A stretch of 64,000 nucleotides of DNA from Symbiodinium natans (Eukaryota > Sar > Dinophyceae > Suessiales > Symbiodiniaceae), in assembly GCA_905221605.1 (NCBI GenBank), contig CAJNDS010000391.1:743440-807439 (forward strand). Direction: 5' to 3'. Positions 9,637 through 20,763 of the stretch are shown in pieces (position 1 is the stretch's first letter; the number at the start of each line of letters is the position of its first letter). The translations under genes were made by a program, and so were the position numbers. Below the pieces are notes generated by a model. That model saw nothing but the letters and a program-made list of their open reading frames with translations. It did not search any database and was not told where the DNA came from.

Positions 9637-10470
9637 GAAAATGAGGGTTTAGGGTTTAGGGTCAGCAAGTCCAGCTTCAAAAGGGTTTAGGGTTCAGGGT
9701 TTAGGGTTAAATCATGTCGCTGTTTAAGGCTTGGTAATATAGGGACTTGCTGCAGCCAGATTCAAGTCGCACGGATCTTCGTCAAGACCTCGTGCAATAG
9801 AGTCGTCTTCCCCTCCATGACACAGTATACCATTAGGTCTCGAATAGTTGTCTACGAGGGGTCATAGTAATAACTGTGGGTCTATAGGAGGGCGACAACG
9901 GGGTTGCGACATGGCACTAAAAAGCGCCAGGGGGTTCCTTCATAACCACGAAATGCCTTGTCTATATCCCCCCCGCGAATTGTTGTTTTTGTTTATATAA
10001 CACCCAAGAGGATATAAAACATATCAGTTGTATTAAGGTTCTAAGGGGAGTTTAGGTTAGTTGAGGTTGGATCTAAGTTTCATGAACGCTGTCCTGCCAT
10101 CTTGCCAGGTCCCATCCCGGCGTTGCTCAAGGCTGGGCCCAGCAGTTCAACATCCGTAGCCGACACCTCAAACGTCACTCAGCTCCGGGGTTTAGGGTTT
10201 AGGGTTTAGGGTTTAGGGTTTAGGGTTTAGGGTTTAGGGTTTAGTGTTTAGGGTTTAGGGCCCAAGATGCCCCGGACAAACGGGTCACAAGGGAGGCGGA
10301 CAAACAAGAGCTCCGGACTTGGGACGTCCGCGGCCATTGCTTTCGGGTACCTTATCCTGCCATTCATCCGAATTCCGGGTGTAGGGAAACAGGGTGGGTT
10401 TAGGGTTTAGGGTTTAGGGTTTAGGGTTTAGGGTTTAGGGTTTAGGGTTTAGGGTTTAGGGTTTCAGAAA
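9637..10470. other. Non-coding, telomeric arrays and one family G element
   Basis: TTTAGGG arrays occur at 9645-9662, 9682-9707, 10189-10260 and 10397-10463. The family G element is at 9960-10052. Between them a segment at about 10105-10190 is open and Pro/Ser-rich but not recognisable. Confidence 0.5.
9960..10052 (+). mobile_element. Introner-like element, family G copy
   Basis: Contains TATATAACACCCAAGAGGAT and ends AAGGTTCTAAGGGGAGTTTAG, matching 4435-4537 and 767-874. No exon is visible next to it. Confidence 0.6.
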
Positions 10471-10869
10471 GACGCTGTGGACGCTTGTTCGTCTTATACA
10501 AAACAAGCGTCCACAGTTTTTTGTTTGACCCCCCCCCCCAATCATTAATAATGACATTAATGCTGGGGGCCCTGCTAGCAAGAATAAGATTCCCCGAACC
10601 ACTTCCCCCCCCCCCCCCCCCAATAATCAATATTATTAAGAGTGGGGGCGCTGCTAGCAAGAATAAGATTTCTGGGGCACTCCTGACACGAAATCCTCCG
10701 ATCACCCCCCTCCCCCCCAATTGGTAAAGATATTCATAATCGGGGCCCTGCTCGTAAGAATAAGATTTTCCGGGGCGCTCCTGAAACGAAAGCTTGCGAT
10801 TAGGGCCCCCATTATTAATATTATTAATGATAGGGGGCGGGGGGGGAACGCACAAGCGTCCACAGCGTC
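10471..10869. mobile_element. 399-bp element with perfect 18-bp terminal inverted repeats
   Basis: GACGCTGTGGACGCTTGT at 10471-10488 is the exact inverse of ACAAGCGTCCACAGCGTC at 10852-10869. A third partial copy, ACAAGCGTCCACAG, lies at 10503-10516 and makes a 5' hairpin. The interior consists of three to four diverged units of roughly 110 bp, each with a poly-C run, an AT-rich AATATTATTAA-like block and GCTAGCAAGAATAAGATT. No coding potential. The left side abuts a TTTAGGG array; no target duplication is evident. Confidence 0.75.
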
Positions 10870-13800
10870 CCCCTCCCTAAGTCCTTTGCTCAAAAAGGGA
10901 AGAAGGCGGGTATCAGGGCGTGGCACACTGGGGACAAATTCGGCTTTTGCCTGGCTTTCCACATTCCAAGCCTGGAAGCACTAGGCCGCAGGGTTTAGGG
11001 TTTAGGGTTTAGGGTTGAGGGTTCACGGTATGTGTATGTATACATATGATATATCTACAAAAATATTACACATGTATGTACATATATGTATATAGTACAG
11101 ATGCTCTTTCTCTCTCTCTCTCTATCTATACATATATATATATATATGTACCGAGCGGAGTGTTGTATGATTCTGATGTAGACGCATGCCGAACCCATCT
11201 TGGCCATAGTTGCCACAGGTCCCCCTGGGGCCTTAACAAATCACAGAAAACACAGGGGAAAAAATAAAAAAAAACACCCCAGGCTGCTTCATTTTATATT
11301 CCTTAATTCCGTAGTTAAATATTCTTGTGCTCTTATGTTATTTGCTGATGTGTTCTGCTTAGTGGCTCACAGTACGTCGAGACACACAAATTTGAGACTG
11401 AGAACTTGGACTCCCAAAAGCAGCTGAACTTCCCAAAAGCTCTCAACTTGGGTTCAAGTGTACTTATAGCCTATTTAGAGGACTTAGGGGACTTGTAAGA
11501 ACAGTTATAAATGGGGTTATAAGAACCCTCGTGTCACTAAGCAAGATGCCCGAATCACATTCACATGCATCTCGGGCACTTCATCAACGACAGTTATTCC
11601 GGCATTCCGTTTCTGCACCCACTAAGCACTATGATCCTGCCTGGGCCATGATCGGGTTTGTAGCTTTCCCTTGCAGCTTAGGGTTTGGGGAAAAAAGGGC
11701 TTTCGGTTGAAACCCTCAATCCTGAACCCTCAACACTCAACCCTCAACCCTAAACCCTAAACCCTGGCAAACAAAACAACTCTAAACCCTAAACTCTCCG
11801 GCAAAAAAGGGGCTTCCGGGTGTGGTGGCAGGATGTCGTGCGGGACATGGACAAGCTCACTGCCATGTGGCAGGCGCTCGAGTTGGAGGTGGGAATCTGA
11901 TCCCCTAAGCCCTAAACCCTAAACCCTATACCCTATACCCTATACCCTATAAACCCAAAACCAAGCGTGGTGGGGCTAGATTTCAGGGACTAGGGTTCAG
12001 CAGGAAGGGCGGAATTGCAGCACGGCCTGTTCAAAAATGTTAAGGGTTCCTGTTATAGTCTTCATGGCTTCGGGTTTTTCATATCCCCAAACCTTAAACC
12101 CTAACCCCAAACCTTAAACCCTAAACCCTAAACCCTCAAGCAGCGCCTTCCTGCCCTTGGCCCCGCGGGTGAAGCACCGGTTTCCTCTGCAGCGAAATCT
12201 CATGTTCAGGGTTGTGTTTTAGGGTTTCGCGGTTTGGGGTTGGGATCTGCCAGAGGGGCGAGCTTTGTTGTTGTCAGCAAGCTCGATGAAAACCGAAGGT
12301 TGGGGGGCTGTTTAGGGTCCAGGGCCCAGCATCCTTGCAGTACAGTTCTTTTTAAGCAAGCACGAGGGGCATCGCTTGTTCGTTTCTTTGGCGCTGGCAA
12401 CTTCACCAAGGAATGGGGTCCATTGAAGGGGGGTATCTAAAGGAGGTCCTTGTAAGAACTTCTTTACGTTCCCATTGTGCTTTGTAAGGGAAGAATGGGC
12501 TTCTTGGGGGAACAGTTGTTTTGATCAACTACCAGATGCATCTCTCCGCATATGTGTGTATGATGTAGATCATCTGTTATAAATATAAAGCACGGCGCAG
12601 CCATCGGATCTCCTACCCGAACCCTTATCCGCAAGGATACGGCATCCTTCGTGGGGTGAGGTCTTCCGATGTGTCGCAATTGGTGGGTCCGTTCGAGATT
12701 CAGGGGAAAAGTCTTGGAAGCAATCTTCCCCCTAGTCCGAAGCCTACAATACGAGAACACAACCCCCTGCAATAACACTCGGATCTTGTCATGAAGCTAT
12801 GTCACACACAAGTGGGCTCTTGCAAATGAACCACGTTACAAGTAACGAAGTTGCCTAACAACGATACTATATTCTCGACTTGCGTCACGAGGGGTTCGGC
12901 CAAACACTCATTTCAGATCAGGAAGGGAAGTAATGGTTTGGGAAGACACTCTATAGACCGACCAGCAGAGCGGCTCGTGCTTGGCGGGGTAGCAAAGAAT
13001 GCCCTACCTAAGCTCTATACTCTCTAGACCCTAGACTTGCTAAACCCTAAACCCTAAACCCTAAACCCTGGTAACCAAAGAAAAAGCCCTTAGACTGCTG
13101 GGGGAGGCCATGCCAAAGGGGCTTCACCAGGCCGGTCCAGGGTTTGTCGGTGCTTAGGGGTTAGGGTTTCGGGTTTCGGGTTTAGCCGTGGTTCATAAAA
13201 CGCCCGAATACGAGTTAGTAAGGATCCATGTTATAATAGCCCAATATCCCTTCATTAAGGAATCTATTCGCCAAGTCGTCATCGTAGGCACCTTGAGAGA
13301 ATTTTCGGGACGGGTTTGAGAATGCCGCACAGAGCCTTTGGGGTGCATAGGGCTCTCCAGGGCCCAGACCAGGTTTTTCCAAGGGCCTGTAAGTTTTGCA
13401 GAAGCCACAATGCCCCAAAACCCAGTGGCCACTCGAACTTTGCAAGGAGCTCTTCCACTTGAGGGTCTTGGTGGTTCATGGTCGCCAGTGCAGTTTGCAG
13501 AATGGCGAATGGTTTTGTGCACACTCGGTTCCGGCAAGCAAGCGCCCAAAGTGTTCGACAGCTTGTCTCTCCCAACCTGCCGGGGTCGAGTTTAAGTTTA
13601 GCTGTGGGTTCCCCTGCAAAACCCTAAACCCCTAGTCCCACCCTAAACCCTAAACCCTAAGCCTAAACCTTTCCAAGGCCGCGAGTGGGAGTCGGGAGGT
13701 GAGGGTCTTTTGTTAAGGGTTCAGGGTTCGGGGTTCAGGGTTTAGGGTTTAGGGCTTAGGGTTTAGGGTTTAGGGTTTAGGGTTTAGGGCTTAGGGTTTA

Positions 13801-14216
13801 GGGTTTAGGGTTTAGAGAGCTCGAGGAGGCCTCCCAGGTTCTTCTGGATGGTGCTACATGCTACCTGGTGACGCTCAACAAAACACTTGTTGCTACTGCA
13901 AGGACCTTCCACTTGAAGATCCGAGCTCTGTTAAGGGTTTAGGGTTTAGGGTTTAGGGTTTAGGGTTTAGGGAAACTAGACGTTGTCCAGGTTCATTCGA
14001 CAAAGTGCCGCAGGTGAAGTGTAGAGCTGTGAACGGGCGGTCGACATGTGCGCGCCCGGCCCAACAGTGTAGCAGAGCCGGCATTTTCGGAGCCAGACTT
14101 CCTAAACTTGTGAATTCCCCCCCGCCCGCCCTCGTTCTCCTGGGTTTTGCGCCCGAAACCCTAAATCCTAAACCCTAAACCCTAAACCCTAAACCCTAGG
14201 CCCCCTTGCGCTGAAG
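10870..14216. other. Repeat-rich region with weak exon-like islands
   Basis: Holds TTTAGGG arrays (10990-11018, 13736-13815, 13932-13972), CCCTAAA arrays (11745-11765, 11905-11960, 12095-12137, 13040-13070, 13635-13660, 14155-14200) and TA/CT microsatellites at 11035-11150. Possible exons bounded by splice-like signals are 11835-11891 (acidic helix-like, DMDKLTAMWQALELE), 12141-12213 and 13830-13935. They have coding-like composition but no family assignment and may belong to the ankyrin gene downstream. Confidence 0.4.
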
Positions 14217-16244
14217 GCGATCATGTCCGGCATCAAAGAGCTTGTAGAGGCTTGTCTGTCAGCCCCACACCCAGCAGGAGGCAGTTTTCATGAGGATTCG
14301 CAGGGTTTGGGCTCTGTGTGCTTAGGGATGCCCTAAACCCTGAACCCTAAACCCTAAACCCTAAACCGATGCTCAGGGTTTAGGGCAGTTTCGTGTCGAA
14401 GGTTGTTCAGAATGCCTGAATGGGGCTGAGAGGGTCTGGGACTAGGATTTCCGGCGCATGTGAGAACAGCCAGCCATCATAACCCTAAACCCTAGACCCC
14501 CTCTCCGAGTGCCTAGGGACCCTTGCCCAGGTGTGTGTTGACAAGGAGAGTGTCATCGGAAGAGTCCGGGATGACAGAGGTGGCCGGGTTTAGGGTAGTT
14601 TAGGGTTTAGGGTGGTTTAGGGTTTAGGGTTTCGGGGCATCAGTCCTCTTTGTGCGCAGGTGGGAATTCCATCCACCTCGCTGCAATCCACGGGCACTGG
14701 CAGGTCATCCAGGCCACCTCCATCCCCTAAACTTTGGGTATATTGGTATAATGGGGAGAAAGTAGTGCCCTGCTCTTTTTATTGCGTAGGGGTTATTACG
14801 GAAACTTTCTGCTGCATGAGCCAACCCTAGCTGACCTATGTAGCCCTAAACCGCAAACTCTGCTCGTTGGGCTATAGGGTTTAAGGCTTATCAGGTCTAG
14901 GGACATTATAAGGACCATTTAGCAACGCTTAGGGCTTGGGGCCTGTTAGGGTTCTCCTGGAAACAATAGAGTGCTGAGAGCTGCGGGCCTCGTTCCAAAA
15001 CAAGACTTCGCAAGCTTGTAGGAAAATAAGGTTTTGGGTGCTGAAGAACACGTCGTAGCTGAATGAGTACACTTTACACTTCTTGGAATACTATCATCCC
15101 CTATAGAACTGAAAGTGTACACTTTTCGGGGCTTAAAGAATAGGGTGTAGGGTTTGGGGTTTAGGGTTTAGGGATGCTCAGAGCCTGGGTTCAAAAAGGG
15201 TTTAGGGTTGAGGGCTTAGGGTTTAGAACATGAAGGCCCGGATGCCACCAAGAGAGGTCTCAGAATGCAGTTGCCTGATTGCGGCGGCAAGTATTTCTAA
15301 GAACATGGCTAGGAGGGCTCGAACCTTCAAGCTCTCTTCAAAAGTACCCTAAACCCTAAAGGGTGGCAGGCCAAGATGTTGAGCACTCAGCAGGGTTTAG
15401 GGAGGCCTTAGGATTTTGAATGCGAGTCTTCTAAGACTAGGACCCAGAGTAGATCATTATTTTATTTTTTGTTTTTAGGGTTTAGGTGTCCTTGCAAGCC
15501 TCTTTAAACCAAAAAGGGCATCCTTTTGTATTCCTAGGTTAACTTGGTTCTAGAAGAAATAGTCACAGCTAAGAGGTCCATTTGCTTAAAATCGGCACCG
15601 AAGACTCATTGAACTCATATTCAGCCTAATTTCTTTCGATAGATGATTACGTTTAAGTTACCAAGACTCATGTTTTCGGAGAACGGTACAGCCAGGTACA
15701 GTAAACGAGTTTGTCAACGTGACGGCGATATAGAGCACCTCATGCTCACAAGGTGCTGTTGGAAAATGGCGGCGACGTCCATGGCGTCAACGACCACCAG
15801 TTTCTTAGCAGCCCTAGCGTTAAGCCATCACAGACTACCCAACTCGCGAAGTTCCATCAAAGTTGGAGGCTGCAGAGCAAGGCCACGCACTAGTCGAGGC
15901 ATCCAACATGTGCAAGGATTTTTCGGGTTCAGGGTTTGGGGTTTGGGGCTTAGGGTTTTTGCGTTCATTGCGTGATGTGACATCTGAGAAGTTGCATGTG
16001 TGCCGGCAGCCTCAGAGTCCGTTGCTTAAAAAGCGTTTGGGGTTTATAGGGTTTAAGGTTTATATCTATATATATATATACCATGTATATATATATATAC
16101 ATATATATATAGGGTTTAGGGTTTCGGGTTCAGGGTTTAATTAGTGTTTAGGGGGCAGTTTCCAGGTTCAAAAGGGTTTGTAGCCACTGAGGCAGTCGGC
16201 CCTGGATGTGGCCATCGCGCGGCACTCGGGCCATGTCCGTGCAA
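14217..16244 (+). CDS. Ankyrin-repeat protein, partial, several mini-exons
   Basis: Four exons join in frame: 14217-14249 (ends KELVE, GC donor), 14531-14579 (VDKESVIGRVRDDRG, GT donor), 14660-14712 (NSIHLAAIHGHWQVIQ, GC donor) and 15753 to about 15791 (VLLENGGDVHGVN). Together they give about one and a half ankyrin repeats with the normal 33-34-residue spacing and the H.AA..GH..V signature. Further ankyrin-like pieces lie at 15860-15910 (LEAAEQGHALVEA) and 16196-16244 (SALDVAIARHSGHV), but their joins are not resolved. Ankyrin repeats bind other proteins; the partner cannot be told. Start and end of the gene are unknown, and exons to either side may belong to it. Confidence 0.6.
14713..15752. 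other. Large intron of the ankyrin gene with a family K element
   Basis: Holds a family K copy at 15055-15145 (GTAGCTGAATGAGTACACTT), scattered TTTAGGG units, and a partial family B-like right end at 15487-15543 (AAAAAGGGCATCC ... CCTAGGTTAACTT). No exon recognised. Confidence 0.45.
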
Positions 16245-16389
16245 GTTCTGTTAGGGCTTAGGGCTTTAGGGTTTAGGGTTGAGGGTTCAGGGTTCATCAT
16301 CTCAAGTCCAAGCATTCACTAGTCAAGTATTTACTTCAGAAAATTACCCACCCGCCCAAAGAATCCCATAACATTAAGATATTATTTCA

Positions 16390-16608
16390 CGAATAGAACG
16401 ACCTTGCCGAGAAAAAAACCGACCTTGCCCAGTAATAAAATGACCTTGCCCAGTAAAAAATGACCTTGCCCAGAAAAATTGACCTTGCCCAGTAAAAGAA
16501 AATGACCTTGCCCAGTAAAAAACATGACCTTTGCCCAGTTACAAAAAATGACCTTGCCCAGTAAAACAAATGACCTTGCCCAGTCAAAACCTGACCTTGC
16601 CCAGTAAC
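16390..16608. repeat. Minisatellite, ~18-22 bp unit TGACCTTGCCCAGTAAAA
   Basis: About eleven units with a constant core TGACCTTGCCCAG and a variable A-rich linker of 4-9 nt (one unit reads CTTTGCCCAG). The open frames across it on the minus strand are produced by the repeat. Confidence 0.85.
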
Positions 16609-17370
16609 TCCCCAACATTTAAATTATATGTATATATATATATATGTATGAAAGAGAGGTTTAGGGTTGAGGGGCTTCAATTGCAGGTACGTAAGCGCGG
16701 AGCATTTGGGGGATTCAGGGACATCTAATGGGAGAGCCCAGACCAAGACCTGGTGTTTTGCGATCCTCAACCCTTACGGCATTCTCCTGGGGACATCTTT
16801 GCGGAATCGATACCCCCCAACGCCCCCTTGATTCTCGTTTATCGGGATGAACTTCGTGAAGACACCCCAACGAGGCATCCCTTGATTGTATTCTTAGTTT
16901 CCTGGCTGAAGCCCGCAAAAATGCAGCGGCTGGCGCACCTCTCGGGTGCAGGAAACCCTCCATAAGCTGGGTGATTACGATCACCAAGTCGAGGCGGCGC
17001 GTGCATAGGTATGGGTTCAGATGCGCAGGGTCCAGGGTGCAGGAGTTGTGTTTGGGGGTTGTGCGTGGGGCTGTGATGAGTTTTTGTGTCTATGCCAAAC
17101 TTTAAGAGTGCAGTGATTGGGAAGGGTGTGGGGGCACGGTTTTGGCTGCTAAGGGGTTTCGGAGTTCAGTCCTTCGGGAGTGTCGCTTTGCAGAGGTTGA
17201 GCCGGGGCCGTCTCTCAACCCTAAACCCGAAACCCCATAGACCCTAACTTAAACCCCAAACCAAACCTCCATTCCTCCCGGAAAGTAAGGACCAGAGAGT
17301 GAGAGAGAGGTTGAGGGGGAGGGAGTCGACTTCGGCCGGGGCTTGGCCAAACCCTAAACCCAATAATCAC

Positions 17371-17402
<32 letters not shown>

Positions 17403-17466
17403 CAGCAGTAGCAGTAGTCGTAGCAGTAGCAGTAGCAGTAGCAGTAGCAGTAGCAGTAGTAGCAGC
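17371..17466. repeat. AGT/AGC trinucleotide microsatellite
   Basis: About 32 units of AGT with interspersed AGC and one CGT. It would encode poly-Ser or poly-Thr in some frames, but no surrounding gene is recognised. Confidence 0.85.
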
Positions 17467-17948
17467 AAGATCAGGCCTTTGGGGCAAGTTGCTCCCATGT
17501 CTGCTCCATAGTGAAAGGATGGGTGCTCCGTACATTCGGGTTTAGGGTTTAGGGTTTATGGTATAGGGTTACGCAGTAGCTTGTTAACGAAAACCAGGAT
17601 GGGCTCTTCGACCCTTTAACCCCATTCAAGGCCCTTTATAGGGCTGATTATGGGGATTATCAGGCCTAATAGTCCATCCTGGAATTGTCAATTCTCAAGC
17701 TGATTTTGTTGAAATTTTGAATCCCCACATCTCTGGACCATCCCGCCCTTAGACTCCCTAGCAGCAAGCACCTAAAGCCGAAATCACTCCACCACGAAAT
17801 CCCCTGAGAATCCTTCAGAGCCATCCCTCAACCCCCTGTAGAACCCTACCAAGCCCTACAAGCCCCCATAAAGCCCCAGAAGCCCAGGAGTCATGAAAAT
17901 CCTACAGCCCCTACCCTGAACCCTAAACCCTAAACCCTAAACCCTCTG

Positions 17949-19420
17949 CTCAGTTGAGCCGACGGCTTCAAGAGACCATCGACCTGCTGGACGAGGAGCT
18001 CCACGTCATCAGCTACGAGTACGTGACTTTTCTGCACTAACCTATGGCCCCCTTAGGGTTTAGGGTAGCCCAAGAAAACATATATGAGAAACGATATCTT
18101 CATTAAGGCTTCGGGTTTCGAGTGTACGGGGGGTTTCGTGATGGGTTGGGCGTTTTGCGACTTATGCCTCTGATTTCTTGAGGCTACAGGCCCCGCCTCC
18201 CGGCGCCATGAAGACTTGCTGGAACGACGTGGCGATTGAGCCCCCCAAAACCCCCACTGTATACCCTACAAACCCTATTTATCCCTAAACCCTAAACCCT
18301 ACGGACCCTGGCTGTTCTTGCGGCTCGTGGGATCCTGACAGTTGGTCAAGGCTGAAATCAGGTAACGTACAAGAAGCCGTCCAGGCGCGAAAGCCTGAAT
18401 GATCAACAGTAGTAGTAGATACTGGTCGGAATCATATCTAATATTGTTCGCTTATAGGTACCTTTATAATTATACCCTTTTGTATCCTCCCTTACATGTT
18501 CACTCGCACAAGACTCATTGCAATACAGACCACTCAAAATTCAAAAATACCCATTGCAGGCTAAGTAGGCCCGCCCCTGTGCCCCTGTATGGATGGCAGT
18601 GGCAGCCAATGTACCTTGTTTAATGTTCCCTAAACCCTAAACCCTAAACCTCGCCCGCTTGTTCCAGTGTGAGAGTCGAAACCCTAAACCCTAGACCCTA
18701 AACCCTAAACCCTAAAAACAATCACAACCAGAACGAATGTTAATCCTCTGAAGCACCTCCAGGCTTTCCAGCTACCTGGGACCTCTTTAGCTACAGTTTT
18801 TTGGGTTATGCCGATGAAATAAGGGTAGTTTGGGGTTTAGGGTTTAGGGTTTAGAAAAATTGAGTCCCAAGTGGACACACGCAGCTGAGGTGAAGTACGA
18901 AAAGAAGAAGTCCTGGTGGAAGCGGCCTGAGACCATGCTCAAGTGGCTGCGCTTGAAGAACTTGCCTGGTGCTCAGCTGTGAAGCCTAGGCTCGAACCAA
19001 ACTTGCCTGGTGCTGCTTGAGGGTCGAACCCTAAACCCTAAACCCTGGTTCCTCGAGCACCAAGTGACAGGTAAGTCAATAGTCATGCACGAACTTGGTG
19101 AGTAAGTGTCGGGCGTGCCATGGGCCTGTCAATCGATGTCCTACAACCATGTCGCAGCCCGCAGGGCTTTTGTGCAGCATTGCCGGTATTACTACTATTT
19201 GCTCCCCAAAAGAATAAACACATAATAATCCCCATATTGCCCTTAACAAGGAAGACTGTTTTCTTTTTTTTTTTTTTTTTTGGGGGGGGGGGGGGTTCTT
19301 AAGCAAATAGTAGTAACCCTAAACCCTAAACCCTTTATGCAGGTTAGAGTACCACTTCGACAATCTCAAGCGCGCCTTTGTGGAGATTGACACCAATCAC
19401 TCCGGTGGCATCGTACACCT
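17949..19420 (+). CDS. Exon cluster: coiled-coil, basic segment and EF-hand loop
   Basis: Separate exon-like islands on the plus strand: 17950-18020 (LQETIDLLDEELHVI, amphipathic helix), 18190-18240 (a short Pro-rich piece), 18890-18968 (KKKSWWKRPETMLKWLRLKN, strongly basic) and 19343 to about 19410. The last encodes LKRAFVEIDTNHSGGIVHL, an EF-hand loop with D at position 1, N at 3, S at 5, G at 6 and I at 8; a GC donor would cut just before loop position 12. EF-hands bind calcium. Whether these islands form one gene with the ankyrin exons upstream is inference from order and strand only. Confidence 0.45.
19189..19315. mobile_element. Inverted-repeat element, family J copy 1
   Basis: Left end TTACTACTATTTGCT and right end TTCTTAAGCAAATAGTAGTAA are inverse to each other. 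Inside are a CAAAAGAATAAACA block, CCCTTAACAAGGAAGA, poly-T and poly-G. Other copies: 41505-41703, 57551-57710 and 59505-59609. It lies between the basic exon and the EF-hand exon. Confidence 0.75.
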
Positions 19421-19824
19421 GGCAGGGTTTAGGGTTTAGGGTTTAGGTTTTAAGGTTTTAAGGTTTAGGGTTTAGGGACTCCGCCAATTGCAGCAACGTT
19501 GTCAGATAGCTGGGAGGGATTCTTCTGCATTTGCCAGTGGTTTGCAAGGCTTCTCTTGGGATCCAGGTTGCAACTACCCGGTGTGCAGATTATCGTATCT
19601 TCGCAATCAGCTGACCCAAAAACCCTTCAGCGGGGTATATGACCCTCCAGTTGAAAGGTTCGAAATCCCACATCACTCGTATGCCGGCAGCTGCACCAAA
19701 CAGTCGACCGAGGAGGAGACAGAATGGGTGGAGCTCGGGCTTCTAGAGTTTAGGGTGTAGGGTTTAGGGGGTAGGGGTTTAGGGGTTCAGGGGTTTAGGG
19801 GCTGCTTGTCATGGCTTTGCCAGT

Positions 19825-20763
19825 ATGAAACCTGTCCTCACAGGTTTGAGATGGGGTGAGCCTGATCTTGCTGTGCACTTGGTCAATAAGTACATGGGTT
19901 CCAGATGGTTCTGGATGGCTCCCCTCATGATCCCCTCGATGAACCATGTTCAGGAACTCTTGGTGCTGCAGGTCACTTTGTTGCTTGCTGTGTTGCGCTT
20001 GTTCGTGCCCGCGTCCGTGAAGGATGAGGTGGCGCATGCCCTGCAGAGAGTGCGGAGACGCATTGTGCATCTCCTGCTGGCGCATAAAATTCAGTGTGCC
20101 TGGCCGACTATCTGGAGGCTTCGCTTTTGGGGCTATGTGGGGCACCTCTTCAGGAAGCCCGAAACCCATGTCACCCGCAGAATTCTGCTGTCCTTTGAGT
20201 ACAAGAGCAGACCTCAAGGAGGTTACCCAAACACACCCTTGAAGTGGATCCAACAGGCAGCTCGGTCAGCGTATGATGCAGCACATATGACTACCATGGA
20301 CGTAGTGGCAGCGGCTGACCGAGTCCAGTGGAAGGCCAGGGGTAGTCGATACTTCCACGAGGTGGCCAGGGCGGAAGCCCATGCTTTTGCACATGCAGAT
20401 GTGTGGCCCCACTGGAAGTATAGTCTGCTGCAGAGTGTGCCCTGGCTTTTCTCGTGCACCGTCATGGCTGTTGCTGGGGTTGACTTACGGTTTGCTTGGA
20501 TTGATCCTGAGGAAGGGGTTAGTAGGTTGTCTGTGTCTGCTGAGAGGTTGCTGCCCGAAAGTCAGAACCTGCTCGGCCTTTGCAGAATGCAGTATGGTTT
20601 TTTGGCTGTCATGCTGTCCATGAGTCAGGCGGTGTGGGAAACCCATATTCACGCTTGGCATGCTCTTCATGCTTCCATGTTTGTAACCTTTCGAGTCATC
20701 TTCATGGTGGATGTTATTTCGGATGGGCGCGTGCGAGACATTAGTTCTTGCGCGGGTGAGTGA
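19825..20763 (+). mobile_element. LINE-type non-LTR retrotransposon remnant, C-terminal part of ORF2
   Basis: A 312-residue open frame. Residues about 85-140 read WPTIWRLRFWGYVGHLFRKPE followed by a Gly/Pro-rich turn and KWIQQA. This is the pattern seen after the reverse-transcriptase domain in many LINE proteins (W..I..R.LR..GH..R.P ... RW...). The catalytic polymerase motifs are not present, so this is a 5'-truncated or decayed copy. It sits directly after a TTTAGGG array (19748-19800) and ends with TGA. Alternative: an unrelated host exon with chance similarity. Confidence 0.5.

Larger units (their letters stand above)
16245..17948. other. Non-coding region with three kinds of tandem repeat
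   Basis: Contains the TGACCTTGCCCAGTAAAA minisatellite (16390-16608), TA-rich microsatellites (16060-16115 just upstream, 16625-16645), an AGT/AGC trinucleotide array (17371-17466) and telomeric patches (17538-17560, 17915-17945). A frame at 16753-16965 is open but the opposite strand is open too, so no gene is called. Confidence 0.45.

Noticed and set aside
16382-16618. Minus-strand frames with repeated LLGKV and YWARS
   Set aside because: Translation of the TGACCTTGCCCAG minisatellite, not a protein repeat.
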